NCBI GenBank assembly: GCA_024196135.1
Contig: JAMQCK010000516.1
Span: 1-20,904 of the forward strand
Source of the DNA: Pleurotus ostreatus/Saccharomyces cerevisiae fusant
Taxonomy: Eukaryota; Opisthokonta
Reading direction: 5' to 3'
Length of the DNA stretch: 20,904 nt
Part shown: piece by piece, positions 10,974-20,463 of the stretch
Layout of the letters: each line of letters begins with the position of its first letter
Position numbering within the stretch: the stretch's first letter is position 1
Translations under genes and position numbers: made by a program
The notes under the pieces: model-generated
What the model saw: the letters and a program-made list of their open reading frames with translations, nothing else
What the model was told of the DNA's origin: nothing
The model's database searches: none

Positions 10974-11840
10974 CGCCCAGATTCGTCGATGACGCTACTT
11001 TCGCGAGCATGAGCTTCGGCAGCCGCGCCATGCGGAAGCACGGAGTGCTGCCTGTTGAGTTTGTGAGGGCGAAGGCGTATACATACTAGAGCGCTCAATG
11101 CAGCTGACGTTTATGGCCACGGCTGGCCTAGTTTCGTGTCAAACGTGATGACCCACATCAGTCTCTGCTTATTCAGCGACCCTATTGGTCGGGTAGACGG
11201 CTAGGCGCTCCCCGTAGTAGCCCGCTGCTGGACTGTGAGCAGTAGTATTATCCAGCTCCATGACTTCGATATGGAAGGCAGGATGGCGGTATACCAGAAG
11301 GTGCTCTTGTTGGCGCGATTCTGAGTTGCGGTCGAAAGGCAGTGAGATAGAAAGGGAGAGACTTGCAGAATTTGGGCAGTTCGCTATAGGTCATAGAATA
11401 GGCCGAGAAACCATTTAGATGGGAGATAAGTAACGCGCGCAGTATACAAATAACAACTATACAATCAGCCCACTAAAGTACGATTATTTTCTCTTTGCCC
11501 GGATTTCTCAAGTCGCGGTGGTCTTCAGATTACTACTCTGGCCTTGATGGATCGCGCAAATGCCCTCAGGCGACGGAGGTTCTCAGATCACAGGGCCAAA
11601 GAGGGGCTGCGCTCATCATTGAGGGTGATGACCTGGCGAAGAAACTGGCGGAGTTGAACCAAGATCGACAGGCAACGGTCCCTCAAGCGGGGGCTGAACT
11701 GCCGCTCTTCTGCTCGAATTGCGGGACCTGATTGCGTTCACGGAATCTGGAAAGAGAGAAGTGTATAACGCTAGATTCAATTTGTAAGTCAATGCGGAGA
11801 GGTTGCAAGTCGGACAACATACCATAAAATTAATTGAAAC
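10974..11840. other. Roughly 870-bp spacer without a recognised gene
   Basis: The upstream side of the NmrA-like gene and the 3' side of FunK1 copy A. Short open frames exist (for example 11495-11731 plus, which has a TTG first codon), but none shows a domain, a good start or codon use like the neighbours. No transposon ends, terminal repeats or RNA genes were recognised. It marks the border between the single-copy genes and the kinase array. Confidence 0.4.
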
Positions 11841-14117
11841 TCATTCCACCCTCCGTCGCTTTGCAGCACGGGTCGCCCCCGCCATGCCCGGCCGTTCGCT
11901 CGACTCGAAGCGTTTGGCTCTTACTCGTGCCCTTTTCCGCGGAGGTGCGTGTTCCGAATCGTTGGCGGGGGAAGGCTCTCGTGGCGGCACTGGCGCTCGC
12001 GCCTTTGACCTCGTCGTTCGGCAATGAGAAGAGCCTAATGCAGTGGGAGTTGGAGTTCGAGGTGCGGTAGGAGGTGCGGACGTTGGTTTCCTCTTGCCCT
12101 TCGCATTGCTCTTCGTATCGATGGCGGCCGGAGCCTTCGCATTGGCTCCCGCGAGCTTCTGACTCGCTCGCCAAGCCCTAATGTACTTGTCAATCGCGGT
12201 CATGACATCGATGTGCGATGGATGCTTGTCCCTTGGGCGCGTGATGATGTTCCGCAGGTCGCATACCAGATCCTTGAGGTCGTCGAAGTAGGGGTCGAAG
12301 ACCTTGTCGAGGAAGGCGCGGAATTCGGCGTCGGCGTATCTGAGCATGACTTCGGCCTTGTATTTACCATCTCCGGTGAGCCACGGGCCCAAGGGAGACT
12401 TGTGGATATCGAAGTCGCGTCGAGGCGTATTCGAGGGGCCAGAATAGCTAGCGCAGAGGATAATGAGAACGTATAGGAACGACTCGAGATCGTGCCACGG
12501 GGCGCGTTCAGTGAAAGCAGGATACCGCAGAACCTCAATGGCCATGTACGGCAAAGTACCCTAGATAACGAGTCAGCATCGGCGACAGCCACTGAAGCGG
12601 GTACGCGCACACTTGTATAGCCCATCGGTCCTACTTTGTGCTTTCCACTGACCTGAACCGCGCTGTCGAGGTCGATCAGAAGCCCCTTAGGACGCTTCGA
12701 GTGCGGCGGATCGTGCGCCATGATGTTGTTCTCGCTGATGTCGCAGTGAAGTGCGTCGGCACGGACGTAAAGTTGCTGATGTGCTGTGCAAGCGTTAGGA
12801 CACGGATGAGGCGCGGAGAACGCACAACGCACCTTCGATTGCATCGTTCAGAAGCTCAAGCAGCTCGTCTTTCGACGAGAACTCTCGGAGCGGCCGCGCG
12901 TACGGTTGGAGGACCAGGCGGCGAAGAACGAGCCGGGGGATGCGGCTGGGGATGGTGGCGAAGCCCTTGCCCTGATGCTTTTCGCGCACCCATGTAGTCA
13001 CCCACGGCTCCCCATCGGGCCGCGACACAACCTCCTCGCCCGCCAATGTCGGTATTCCAGTTATCCACCGAGCCCTCTTCAGAAACACCCCCTCTCTATG
13101 TCCTGTCTGTTCGTCCACCCACACGTTCTTGATGACAAAGTTCTCTTTGCGACCTGCGCGACGGCAGAGCCAGCACACGGTACCGCGGCCCAGCATGTTC
13201 GCGTTGATGCTGATGGTACCCATGATCTCGTACTTCAAGCCGCAGACCTGGAGAAAGCGCCGGCCGTCGCGGAAGATGACGCTCGGGTCCAAGCCCGCGA
13301 ATGACTTGTCGAGCAGTGTCAAGCCCATGATGAACCGGGCGAAGAGAACGCTGTGCTTGTGCACGTTGTATATGCCGCTGAGGACGCGACCGGCGCGGTC
13401 GAAGTACGTTAGCTGGTACGTGTCGCCTGCGAGAGCGAGACCGAGGTGGAACAAGCGGTGTTCTTGAGTGGCGAAGACCTGCGCGGCGCCCGTGGTGAGC
13501 CTCTCGACGGCATCGGGCATGCTCTCCGCAGCCTACTCGATCTGTATGTCGCAGAGTATATCACTCCACTGCAAATTTCCCGGTCTATCCTCCGCCAGCG
13601 CCATCCCAAACGACGTGACGGTGCTCCCGTCAAACCTCAGTCGAGGGCTTTCGGTCACAAACCACCGGCGAGGCACGCTCGGCAATGGATGGCGCTTGTC
13701 GGAGTAAGAGAGCCAGCAGATCCGAGTGAATTTGTTGAGAAAGTCGGCGGTCGTGCACGCACGCTTCTCGCAGTTGATGATGCGAGAGACGTCTGGGTAA
13801 TACATCCACTTCCGATCGTCGAAGTCGTAGAAAGTCTTGTCGATGCGGTTGATCATGGTGTTCGCAGTTATGCAGAATATGGATGTCGGGAATATGATTG
13901 GTCCTAGGTCGGCTTCGAGAAGGGAAGATTTATCGGTATCGGCTATGACTTGTTTGTTGAGAGCGATCGCGAGCGAGAGTCGCTGTGTCGGCGAAGGAGA
14001 CAATGGGATGCTAGGGTAGACCAGATGCTGCGAGGAGGGACCATCTTCGCAGGAATTGGTACTGGATTGGCTCGGTACCTTCCGGTCGCGTCTACCTTGC
14101 TTGGTAGTACCTGGCAT
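11841..14117 (-). CDS. FunK1 fungal-type protein kinase, copy A (frame broken by one TAG)
   Basis: Exons on the minus strand: 14117-12833, 12783-12611, 12560-11841. They total 726 codons including the final stop, the same as copy B. The start MPGTTKQGRRDRK matches the basic N-termini of B and C. Kinase signatures: GRGTVCW glycine-rich turn, FVIKNVW with the ATP-binding Lys, HCDISENN catalytic loop (Asp at codon 443), LLIDLD (DFG-like Asp at 466), GTLPYMAIEVL, and WHDLESFLYV. The tail is basic and Ser/Pro-rich, ending in KRRRVE, a possible nuclear signal. One TAG (13533-13535) interrupts the frame at codon 195, where B and C have a normal codon; the alignment needs no gap there. An ATG at 13520, five codons later, could start a shortened protein that keeps the kinase domain. 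FunK1 is a basidiomycete-expanded family of mostly unknown role. Either a young pseudogene, an N-terminally shortened gene or a sequence error. Confidence 0.8.
13533..13535 (-). other. In-frame TAG in FunK1 copy A
   Basis: The minus-strand codons here read ATC GAG TAG GCT GCG GAG AGC ATG. Copy B has QMVPTADRM at the same place, copy A QIE-stop-AAESM, so the stop replaces the Pro codon without any gap. No GT...AG pair of normal size removes it without deleting conserved residues. Confidence 0.8.
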
Positions 14118-14433
14118 GTTTTCTCTGTAGACTGATCTCTGCACGCAAAAATCAGCTCACAGCGACAACCAAGACTTTCTCAACACAATTTGTATCGTGT
14201 AAGGTGAGGCAGGCGTAGTTAGAGCGGCTCAGAAGATGAGACGAGAATGGCGATGATGGTTGAGGGCAACGTTCAACTGACGCGTGACATCAAGAGTTGA
14301 ACAACCATGTCACGTCACGTGCGCTCATCAGCACCCTCTCAGGGACCTACATGGAGTCAAAGCAGAGCAAAGATGGATAAATACTGCGTTAAGCTATGGT
14401 ACAAATATTTAAATTGGATTGAGACTGTTGTAC
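14118..14433. repeat. A/B spacer, duplicated between B and C
   Basis: This spacer, 3' of copy B and 5' of copy A, resembles 16988-17282 (3' of C, 5' of B). It contains a 27-base identical block (14247-14273 and 17079-17105) and further similar stretches up to the B and C stop codons, so the duplication carried regulatory DNA as well as the gene. An 8-bp inverted repeat, GTTCAACT (14271-14278) and AGTTGAAC (14295-14302), lies next to CACGTCACGTG. A CTACAG acceptor-like site sits just before the ATG of copy A. Confidence 0.65.
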
Positions 14434-16709
14434 CTAAGCCACTTTGATCCTCTTCGAGCGCCTCAACGGTTGAGCGTCGACCTTCTCCTCGCCCGCGCCC
14501 GCGCCCTCGCCCTTGCCGCCCCCCGCCACGTCTTTGACCCGACGGCCCCGTACCGAAGCCTCAGCTGGTCCCTGGCTTCCAGAGGTCTCAGACGACCGCG
14601 GCGATAACGTCGGGGTCTTCGGAGACGCAGGGACATACGAGTCGCTGGACGTCTCCGACGACGAAGCCGAAGAACGCTGCCGCTTCGTTCCCCGCGTACT
14701 TGTCGGCTTTGCGGCCACGGTACGAGTGGCGTGGTTCGTGACTGCCTCCTCGCGCTCGTCTTCGTGGTCATCCAGGTAGTCGTCAAGGTGCGTCAGAAAG
14801 CACGAGTGCGTGGGCTCCCAGCCCTGCGGTCGCAAGACGTCCTTCCGTACTTCGCAAACCATATCTTTGAGGTCGTCGAAGTACGGGTCGAAGATGCTGT
14901 CGAGGAACGCGCGGAACTCATCGTCCTCGTAATGGAACATGACCTTCTCCTTGTGCGCGACATCACCGTCAAACCAGGATCCCAAAGGCGAGCTTCGGAT
15001 GTCGAAGTCCTGGCGCGGGCAGTGCGATGGGCCGGAATACTTGGTGCAGATGAACATGGTGACATAGAGGAAGGATTCCAGGTCGTGTCGGACGCTGTGT
15101 GCTTCGAAGCGGGGGACCTGGAGCATATCGCAGGCCGTGAAAGGGATCGATGCCTGCAAAGTTCGTGAGTCGTAAGACGCGCAGCAAGTGATCTCTCGCA
15201 TACCTTGGGCCGCTCCAAGGTTACCGGGTGTATATCGCCAGCACAGTCTGCACGATCGAAGTTGATGAGGAGGCCGCGCCGTCGCGGGAGGCTTGCTTGC
15301 AACATGACATTATCCTCGTTGACATTGCAGTGGAGGATGCGGTGCCTGGTATACAGCGCACGATGTGCTGCCGAAGGCGTCAGCAAGTTGTTCGTCAATG
15401 CAAACGAAGGCTCACCTGAGACGGCTTCATAAACACTGCTTATGAGCTCCACCTTTGAGGAGAAGTGCGACAGTGGTAGGGCGCACGGCCTCATCACGAT
15501 ACGGCGTAATTCGAGCCGAGGGAGGTCGCTCACGATGGACCAACGCTCCGGGCCGGCCGCCAGATCGCGCACTGAGGTCGTTGTCCACGGCTGGCCATCG
15601 GGGCGGAGGACGCGCTCTTCGCACACCAGCTTAGGGATGTTCGCGACGTCGCTGGCTTTCGTGAGTAGTTCTCCTTCAGTGTGATCGAGGGTCTTGTCGG
15701 CCCAGGTATTCTTGACGATAAAGTCTTCGTCGCTGCCCGATCGACGGCAGCGCCAGCAGATCGTACCGGATCCGCAGACGCCGAGACTAGATGAGAGCGT
15801 CTCAAGTATCTCGTACTCCAAGCCACCGAGAATTACGAAGCGTCGGCCGTCTCGGGTCGCGATCGAGTCGTCCTTGCCGTCGTGAGGTTTCCCGGCGAGC
15901 GTCAGACCCATGACAACGCGGGTGAAGAGCTCTGGGTTCTCATGTATGCCGCACGCGCCGGACAGAACACAACCAGCGCGATCGTAGTATGCCACCTGGA
16001 ATTCGTCGCCCGCGATAGCAAGGCCAATGTGATGTAGCCGGTCCTGCTGCTCTTCGAACACGTGGGCAGCACCAGTCGCGAGTCTGTCGACGGCCTCCGC
16101 CATGCGATCAGCTGTAGGAACCATCTGCACATCGCACAGAACGTCGCGCCACTGCGCCTCAACGCCTGCCGCCACCAAGGCAAGCCCGGGTACTTCCGCG
16201 ATGTTTCCGTCAGAGATTATACGAGTGCTCGTAGTGGTAATCCACTGGCGTGGCGTGGTGGGGGTGGGCTTGTTTTGATGGGTATGGGCGAGCCAACAGA
16301 GTCGGGTAAGGTGATTGAGGAAAGTTGCCATGGACCGTGCTCTATGTGTTGGGGCGATCTTGAGAGACGGATAGCCGTGAATCCATCTATGCTTCCCCAG
16401 AGAGTACGCGCTATTGCCGACCTTGTCGACCATAGCGCTGGGCTCAATGGCGAACACGCTGCAAGGGAAGAGGGCTAGATCAATGACGCCGCTGATATCC
16501 ACGGTGGCTTTCGAGAGGGAATCGATGTCGTATTTATCCACGCGTGTAGGGAGAAAGCATGGTGTTGGGCGTTCGAGCAAGTAGGAGACGGGATAGGTTT
16601 CCGGAGCGCTGCCAGGTCTGCCAACAGTGCGCGTGGTAGATAGGGTATGGTCATCGGTGCACCTGTCTCTTCTGGCACGACGACGAGGGGCGCATTTGGC
16701 AGGAGGCAT
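14434..16709 (-). CDS. FunK1-family protein kinase, copy B (probable pseudokinase)
   Basis: Three exons on the minus strand (16709-15416, 15367-15204, 15153-14434) encode 725 residues from MPPAKCAPRRRARRD. The conserved N-terminal region (ERPTPCFLPTRVD onward) precedes the kinase part from about residue 205. The glycine-rich turn GSGT is at 313-316 and the ATP-binding Lys at 333 in FIVKNTW. The catalytic loop reads HCNVNEDN with Asn446 where the catalytic Asp should be, and the DFG-like motif reads LLINFD with Asn467 in place of Asp. The GTLPYMAIEVL block of copy A is ASIPFTACDML here. RHDLESFLYV is kept. Loss of both Asp residues argues against normal phosphotransfer, while the frame remains fully open, so a regulatory or binding role is possible. 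The first intron is 48 bp, divisible by three and without stops, so its retention would keep the frame. The tail ends RRSKRIKVA, possibly nuclear. Confidence 0.87.
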
Positions 16710-16987
16710 GTTGGCCTGTATAAGTCGTTAGTCTCATGGTGTTATGACAAAGGACAAGGGCGTACCGAGTTTCCGTCGATTACAAGCGGCGTTTCGCTCG
16801 AGTGACTGTTTCCAAGTCTTGATGAATGTTGGAGGGATATTGGTACGAGTTTCCCACCGTGTCAGGATACGGGCCTCGGAAGACGGTGACAGTTCAAGTC
16901 AAGTTTTGTTTGTGGCGCCGTGCACCTGCCGCGTGTTGCCCATCAATCTCTGTGAACTGATTAGAACACCGTCTCTGCGCCCAATAT
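16710..16987 (-). other. 5' region of FunK1 copy B with probable 5' UTR intron
   Basis: On the minus strand a GTACGC donor (16765) and a CTAAC branch site with TACAG acceptor (16716) define a 50-bp intron ending six bases before the ATG. Copy C has the matching 49-bp intron (19545-19593) in the same place. No upstream in-frame ATG was found in copy C, so this is more likely a UTR intron than a coding one. Confidence 0.5.
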
Positions 16988-17282
16988 GCTCACAGTGACA
17001 ACCAACACACTTCGGGGGTGTTTCAGTCGTTCAAGATGCAATAGGCGTCGATGGAGTGACTAGAAAGATATGCCGAGGATGGCGATGATGGTTGAGGGCA
17101 ACGTTGAACCGAAGCGTGACACCAAAAGTTGAACATTCACGTCACGCCGCGTGCGGTCATTCGTGCCATTGCACACTCTGGCAGGACTGCCAATGAATTC
17201 TTTGGAGTAAGGAAGAAAAATGGTGCTTAAGTACTGCGTCAAGCCATGATAGAAATATTTAGACAGAGGGAGACGGGTGTAT
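16988..17282. repeat. B/C spacer, second copy of the duplicated intergenic segment
   Basis: Counterpart of the A/B spacer, containing the shared 27-base block at 17079-17105. The element that forms an inverted repeat in the A/B spacer is here two direct GTTGAAC copies, because one copy has the reverse-complement orientation of the 7-mer. It lies upstream of copy B and downstream of copy C. Confidence 0.6.
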
Positions 17283-19539
17283 TTATGCCACTTTGATCCT
17301 CTTCGAGTGCCTCAACGGCTGAGCGTCGACCTTCTCCTCGCCCGCGCCCGCGTCCTTGCCTCCCCTCGCCACGCCTCTGACTCGACGTCCCCGTGCCGTA
17401 GACGCTACTGGCCCATGGCTTCCAGAGGTCTCAGACGACCGCGGCGATACCGTCGGGGTCTTCGGAAACGCAGGGACATACAAGTCACTGGACGTCTCCG
17501 ACGAGGGCGAAGAGCGCTGCCGCTTCGCTCCCCGCGTACTCGGCGGCTTTGCGGCCACGGGCCGAGTGGCGCGGTTCGTGACTGCCTCCTCGCGCTCGTC
17601 TTCGTGATTCTCCAGATACTCGTCAAGGTAGACTGTAAAGCACGAGTGCGATGGCTCCCAGCCCTGCGGTCGTAAGACTGCGTTTCGCACTTTACATACC
17701 ATATCCTTGAGGTCGTCGAAGTACGGATCGAAGATGCTGTCGAGGAACGCGCGGAACTCGTCGTCCTCGTGACGGAACATGACCTTCTCCTTGTGCGCGA
17801 CATCGCCGTCGAACCAAGGCCCCAGAGGCGAGCTTCGGATGTCGAAATCCTTGCGCAGGGAGTGCGATGGGCCAGAATACTCGGTGCAGACGAACATGAT
17901 GACATAGAGGAAAGATTCTAGGTCGTGTCGAACGCCGTGTTCTTCGAAGCGGGGGATCTGGAGCATGTCGCAGGCCGTGAAAGCAATAGAGCTCTGCAAG
18001 GTCCATGAGCTGCCAGACGTGCAGAGAGGTACCTACCACGTACCTTGGGGCGTTCCAGGACCACCGGATGACTTTCGCTTGCACAGTCTGCACGGTCGAA
18101 GTTGAGGAGAAGGCCGTGTCGTTGCGGGAGGCTTCCATGCAACATGACATTGTCCTCCTTGATGTCGCAGTGAAGAATGCCGTATTTCGGATATAGCGCT
18201 TCGTGTGCTGCCGGCGGTGTCAGCAGATCGTTAGTCATAACACTGACGACTCACCTACGACTGCATCGCGAAGGCTGCTTACAAGCTCCACTTTCGACGA
18301 AAAGTACGACAGTGGTACGGCGCAGGACCGCATCACGAGACGACGTAGTTCGAGCTGAGGGAGGTTACCCACGATGGACCAGCGCTCCGGGCCAGCCGCC
18401 AGGTCGCGCACCGAGGTTGTCGTCCATGCTTGACCATCAGGACGGAGGACGCGCTCTTCGCATACTAGCTTGGGGATATTCGCAACGCCCTTGGCTCTAG
18501 TGAGCAGGTCTCCTTCGGTATGTTGGAGTGTCTTCTCGGCCCACGTGTTCTTGACAAAGAAATCCTCGTCGCTGCCAGGTCGACGGCAGCGCCAGCAGAT
18601 CGTGCCAGATCCACAAACATCGTGACTGGAGGAAAGCGTCTCGAGGATCTCGTAGTCGAAGCCACCTATGGTCACGAAGCGTCGGCCGTCCCGGGTTACT
18701 ATTGAAGTGTCCTTGCCATCGTAAGGTTTCCCGGCGAGCGTCAAACCAATGATGACGCGGATGAAGAGGTCTGGGTTCTCGTGTATACCTTGCGCGCCGG
18801 AGAGGACACATCCAGCGCGATCGTAGTATGCCACCTGGAATGCGTCGCCGGCGATAGCGAGGCCGACGTGGTGCAGCCGGTCCTGCTGCTCGTCGAACAC
18901 GTGGGTGGCGCCGGTCGCGAGTCGGTCGATGGCCTCCGCCATTCGATCAGCCGTCGGAACCATCTGCACGTCGCACCGAACGTCCTTCCACTGTGCCTCA
19001 ACGCCTGCCTCTACCAGAGCAAGGCCGGGCACCTCAGCAACGGCCCCACCTGAGAGCATGCGCGCACTTTTGGTGGTGATCCACTGGCGGGGCGTTGTAG
19101 GGGTGGGTTCGTTCTGTTCGGTGTAGGCGAGCCAGCAGAGTCGGGTGATGCGATTGAGAAAGGTTGCCATGGAGCGCGCTCTGCGCGCTGGAGAAAGAAT
19201 GAGAGATGGATATCCGAGAATCCATTGGCTTTTCTGGAAAGAGTATGCACTACCGTCGAGATTGTCGACCATGGCGTCGGGTTCGATGGCAAATATATTG
19301 CAAGGGAAGACCGCCAGTTCGATGACGCCGTTGATTTGCACCGCTGTTTTCGATAAGGCGGCTATGTCAGATGCATCGACGCGTGTGGGGAGAAAGCATG
19401 GTGTAGGGCGCTCTGGTAGGTAGGACTGGGGATAGGGTTCCGCAGCACCGCTGTCCTTTGAATCACCGCGTGGGGTAGCGTTCTTATGGTGACTGTCTCT
19501 CCTCGTCCGACGTCGGGAGCAAGACTTTGGAGGGCGCAT
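17283..19539 (-). CDS. FunK1-family protein kinase, copy C
   Basis: Three exons on the minus strand (19539-18255, 18207-18044, 17993-17283) encode 719 residues. The ATG at 19539 (MRPPKSCSRRRTRRD) was chosen because it matches the start of copy B; the longer open frame upstream has no ATG and crosses the probable 5' UTR intron. It is very similar to copy B along its whole length, including long identical runs such as ANIPKLVCEERVLRPDGQ. It keeps the ATP-binding Lys (DFFVKNTW) and the catalytic-loop Asp443 (HCDIKEDN), but the DFG-like motif is LLLNFD with Asn464 in place of the metal-binding Asp. SSIAFTACDML replaces the GTLPYMAIEVL block. The tail ends RHSKRIKVA. Its first intron (47 bp) would shift the frame if retained, unlike that of copy B. 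Activity is doubtful rather than excluded. Confidence 0.87.
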
Positions 19540-20463
19540 TTTCTCTGTCTTCTTCGTTAGTCCCAGGCACGATGACGAAAGGCTCGGGCATACCAAGTTC
19601 CTTTCAATTTTGAGTGGTGTTTCGCCCAGGTAAAAGACCAATAAGCGAGTTGCAGAGCCCCTTCGAGTACTATTGGTTGTCGTATGATCTCAGTCCGCAA
19701 TTGGTGAGGGATATCAGAGTCTCCAAGTCAGCGACGCCAGCGTAGATGGTGGTGACAATTCAAGTTCGAGTCTGTGACATGATGTCCGTGACCAGCAAGT
19801 TCCGGGCCGGGAACACCGTTTCCGCCGCGCCGCGCCTTTATTGCCAGCACTGACGACCAGGTCGCTTGGTCCAGAGATTTCGAAGTGCTGCACAGTGACT
19901 ACCCACTGAGTTCGGGAGCCCTATTGTCGTGCCAAAATCCCCTGCGATACAATTCTTCCCACTCACGAGCGCACGCTCGACAGGGCATTTGTGACCTTTC
20001 AATTTATCGGAGGTCGTACGGGGTGTCTCGAGTGATGGCTATGAATTGGAGAGCTACAGGAAGAAGTCGTATACACAGTATGCTATGCGACGTAGGTCCA
20101 CTCAGAATAAATTAACAATAATTACACATGGGAACCACCCGACTATACCCTTGTTCCCGAACCGACGCACCGCACAACTCCCCGAACTCTATCCTCTACA
20201 CTCAGAAGGAGATGGGGTACAGCCTATCGCGCGATCGACACGGGTGAGGCATACAACCAGGCGCGAGATCCCCATCGCGACGGAGGAATGCCTGACCCGC
20301 GCTTGATCGAGGCCGAGATAACTCGTTCATCGCCAGCACCCTCGACTGCAGCGCGAATCCGAGGCGCCTGATTCGGTGCGTCATATCGCTCTACAAACCC
20401 CTTCGTAAGTCAAGTCGCAGACGCTAAAGAACAGAAGCCGACACACCATTCGGATCATCCAGT
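19540..20463. other. Spacer between FunK1 copies C and D
   Basis: The first 60 bases hold the probable 5' UTR intron of copy C (19545-19593). Around 19700-19780 there is weak similarity to the upstream region of copy B (GGTGACARTTCAAGT). The remainder, toward the stop of copy D, shows no gene, RNA or transposon that I can recognise; the short open frames lack domains. Confidence 0.45.

Noticed and set aside
11495..11731. Small plus-strand open frame
   Set aside because: It begins with TTG rather than ATG, has no domain, no visible promoter and no splice partners.
11841..13520. Treating copy A downstream of the TAG as an independent gene
   Set aside because: The sequence upstream of the stop is homologous to the N-termini of B and C in the same frame, so it is one gene interrupted by a stop; a restart at 13520 is only a possibility.
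14793..16709. Unspliced 638-codon reading of FunK1 copy B
   Set aside because: It reads through two introns. The second breaks the protein and shifts the frame away from the conserved HDLES region, whereas the spliced model matches A and C to the end.
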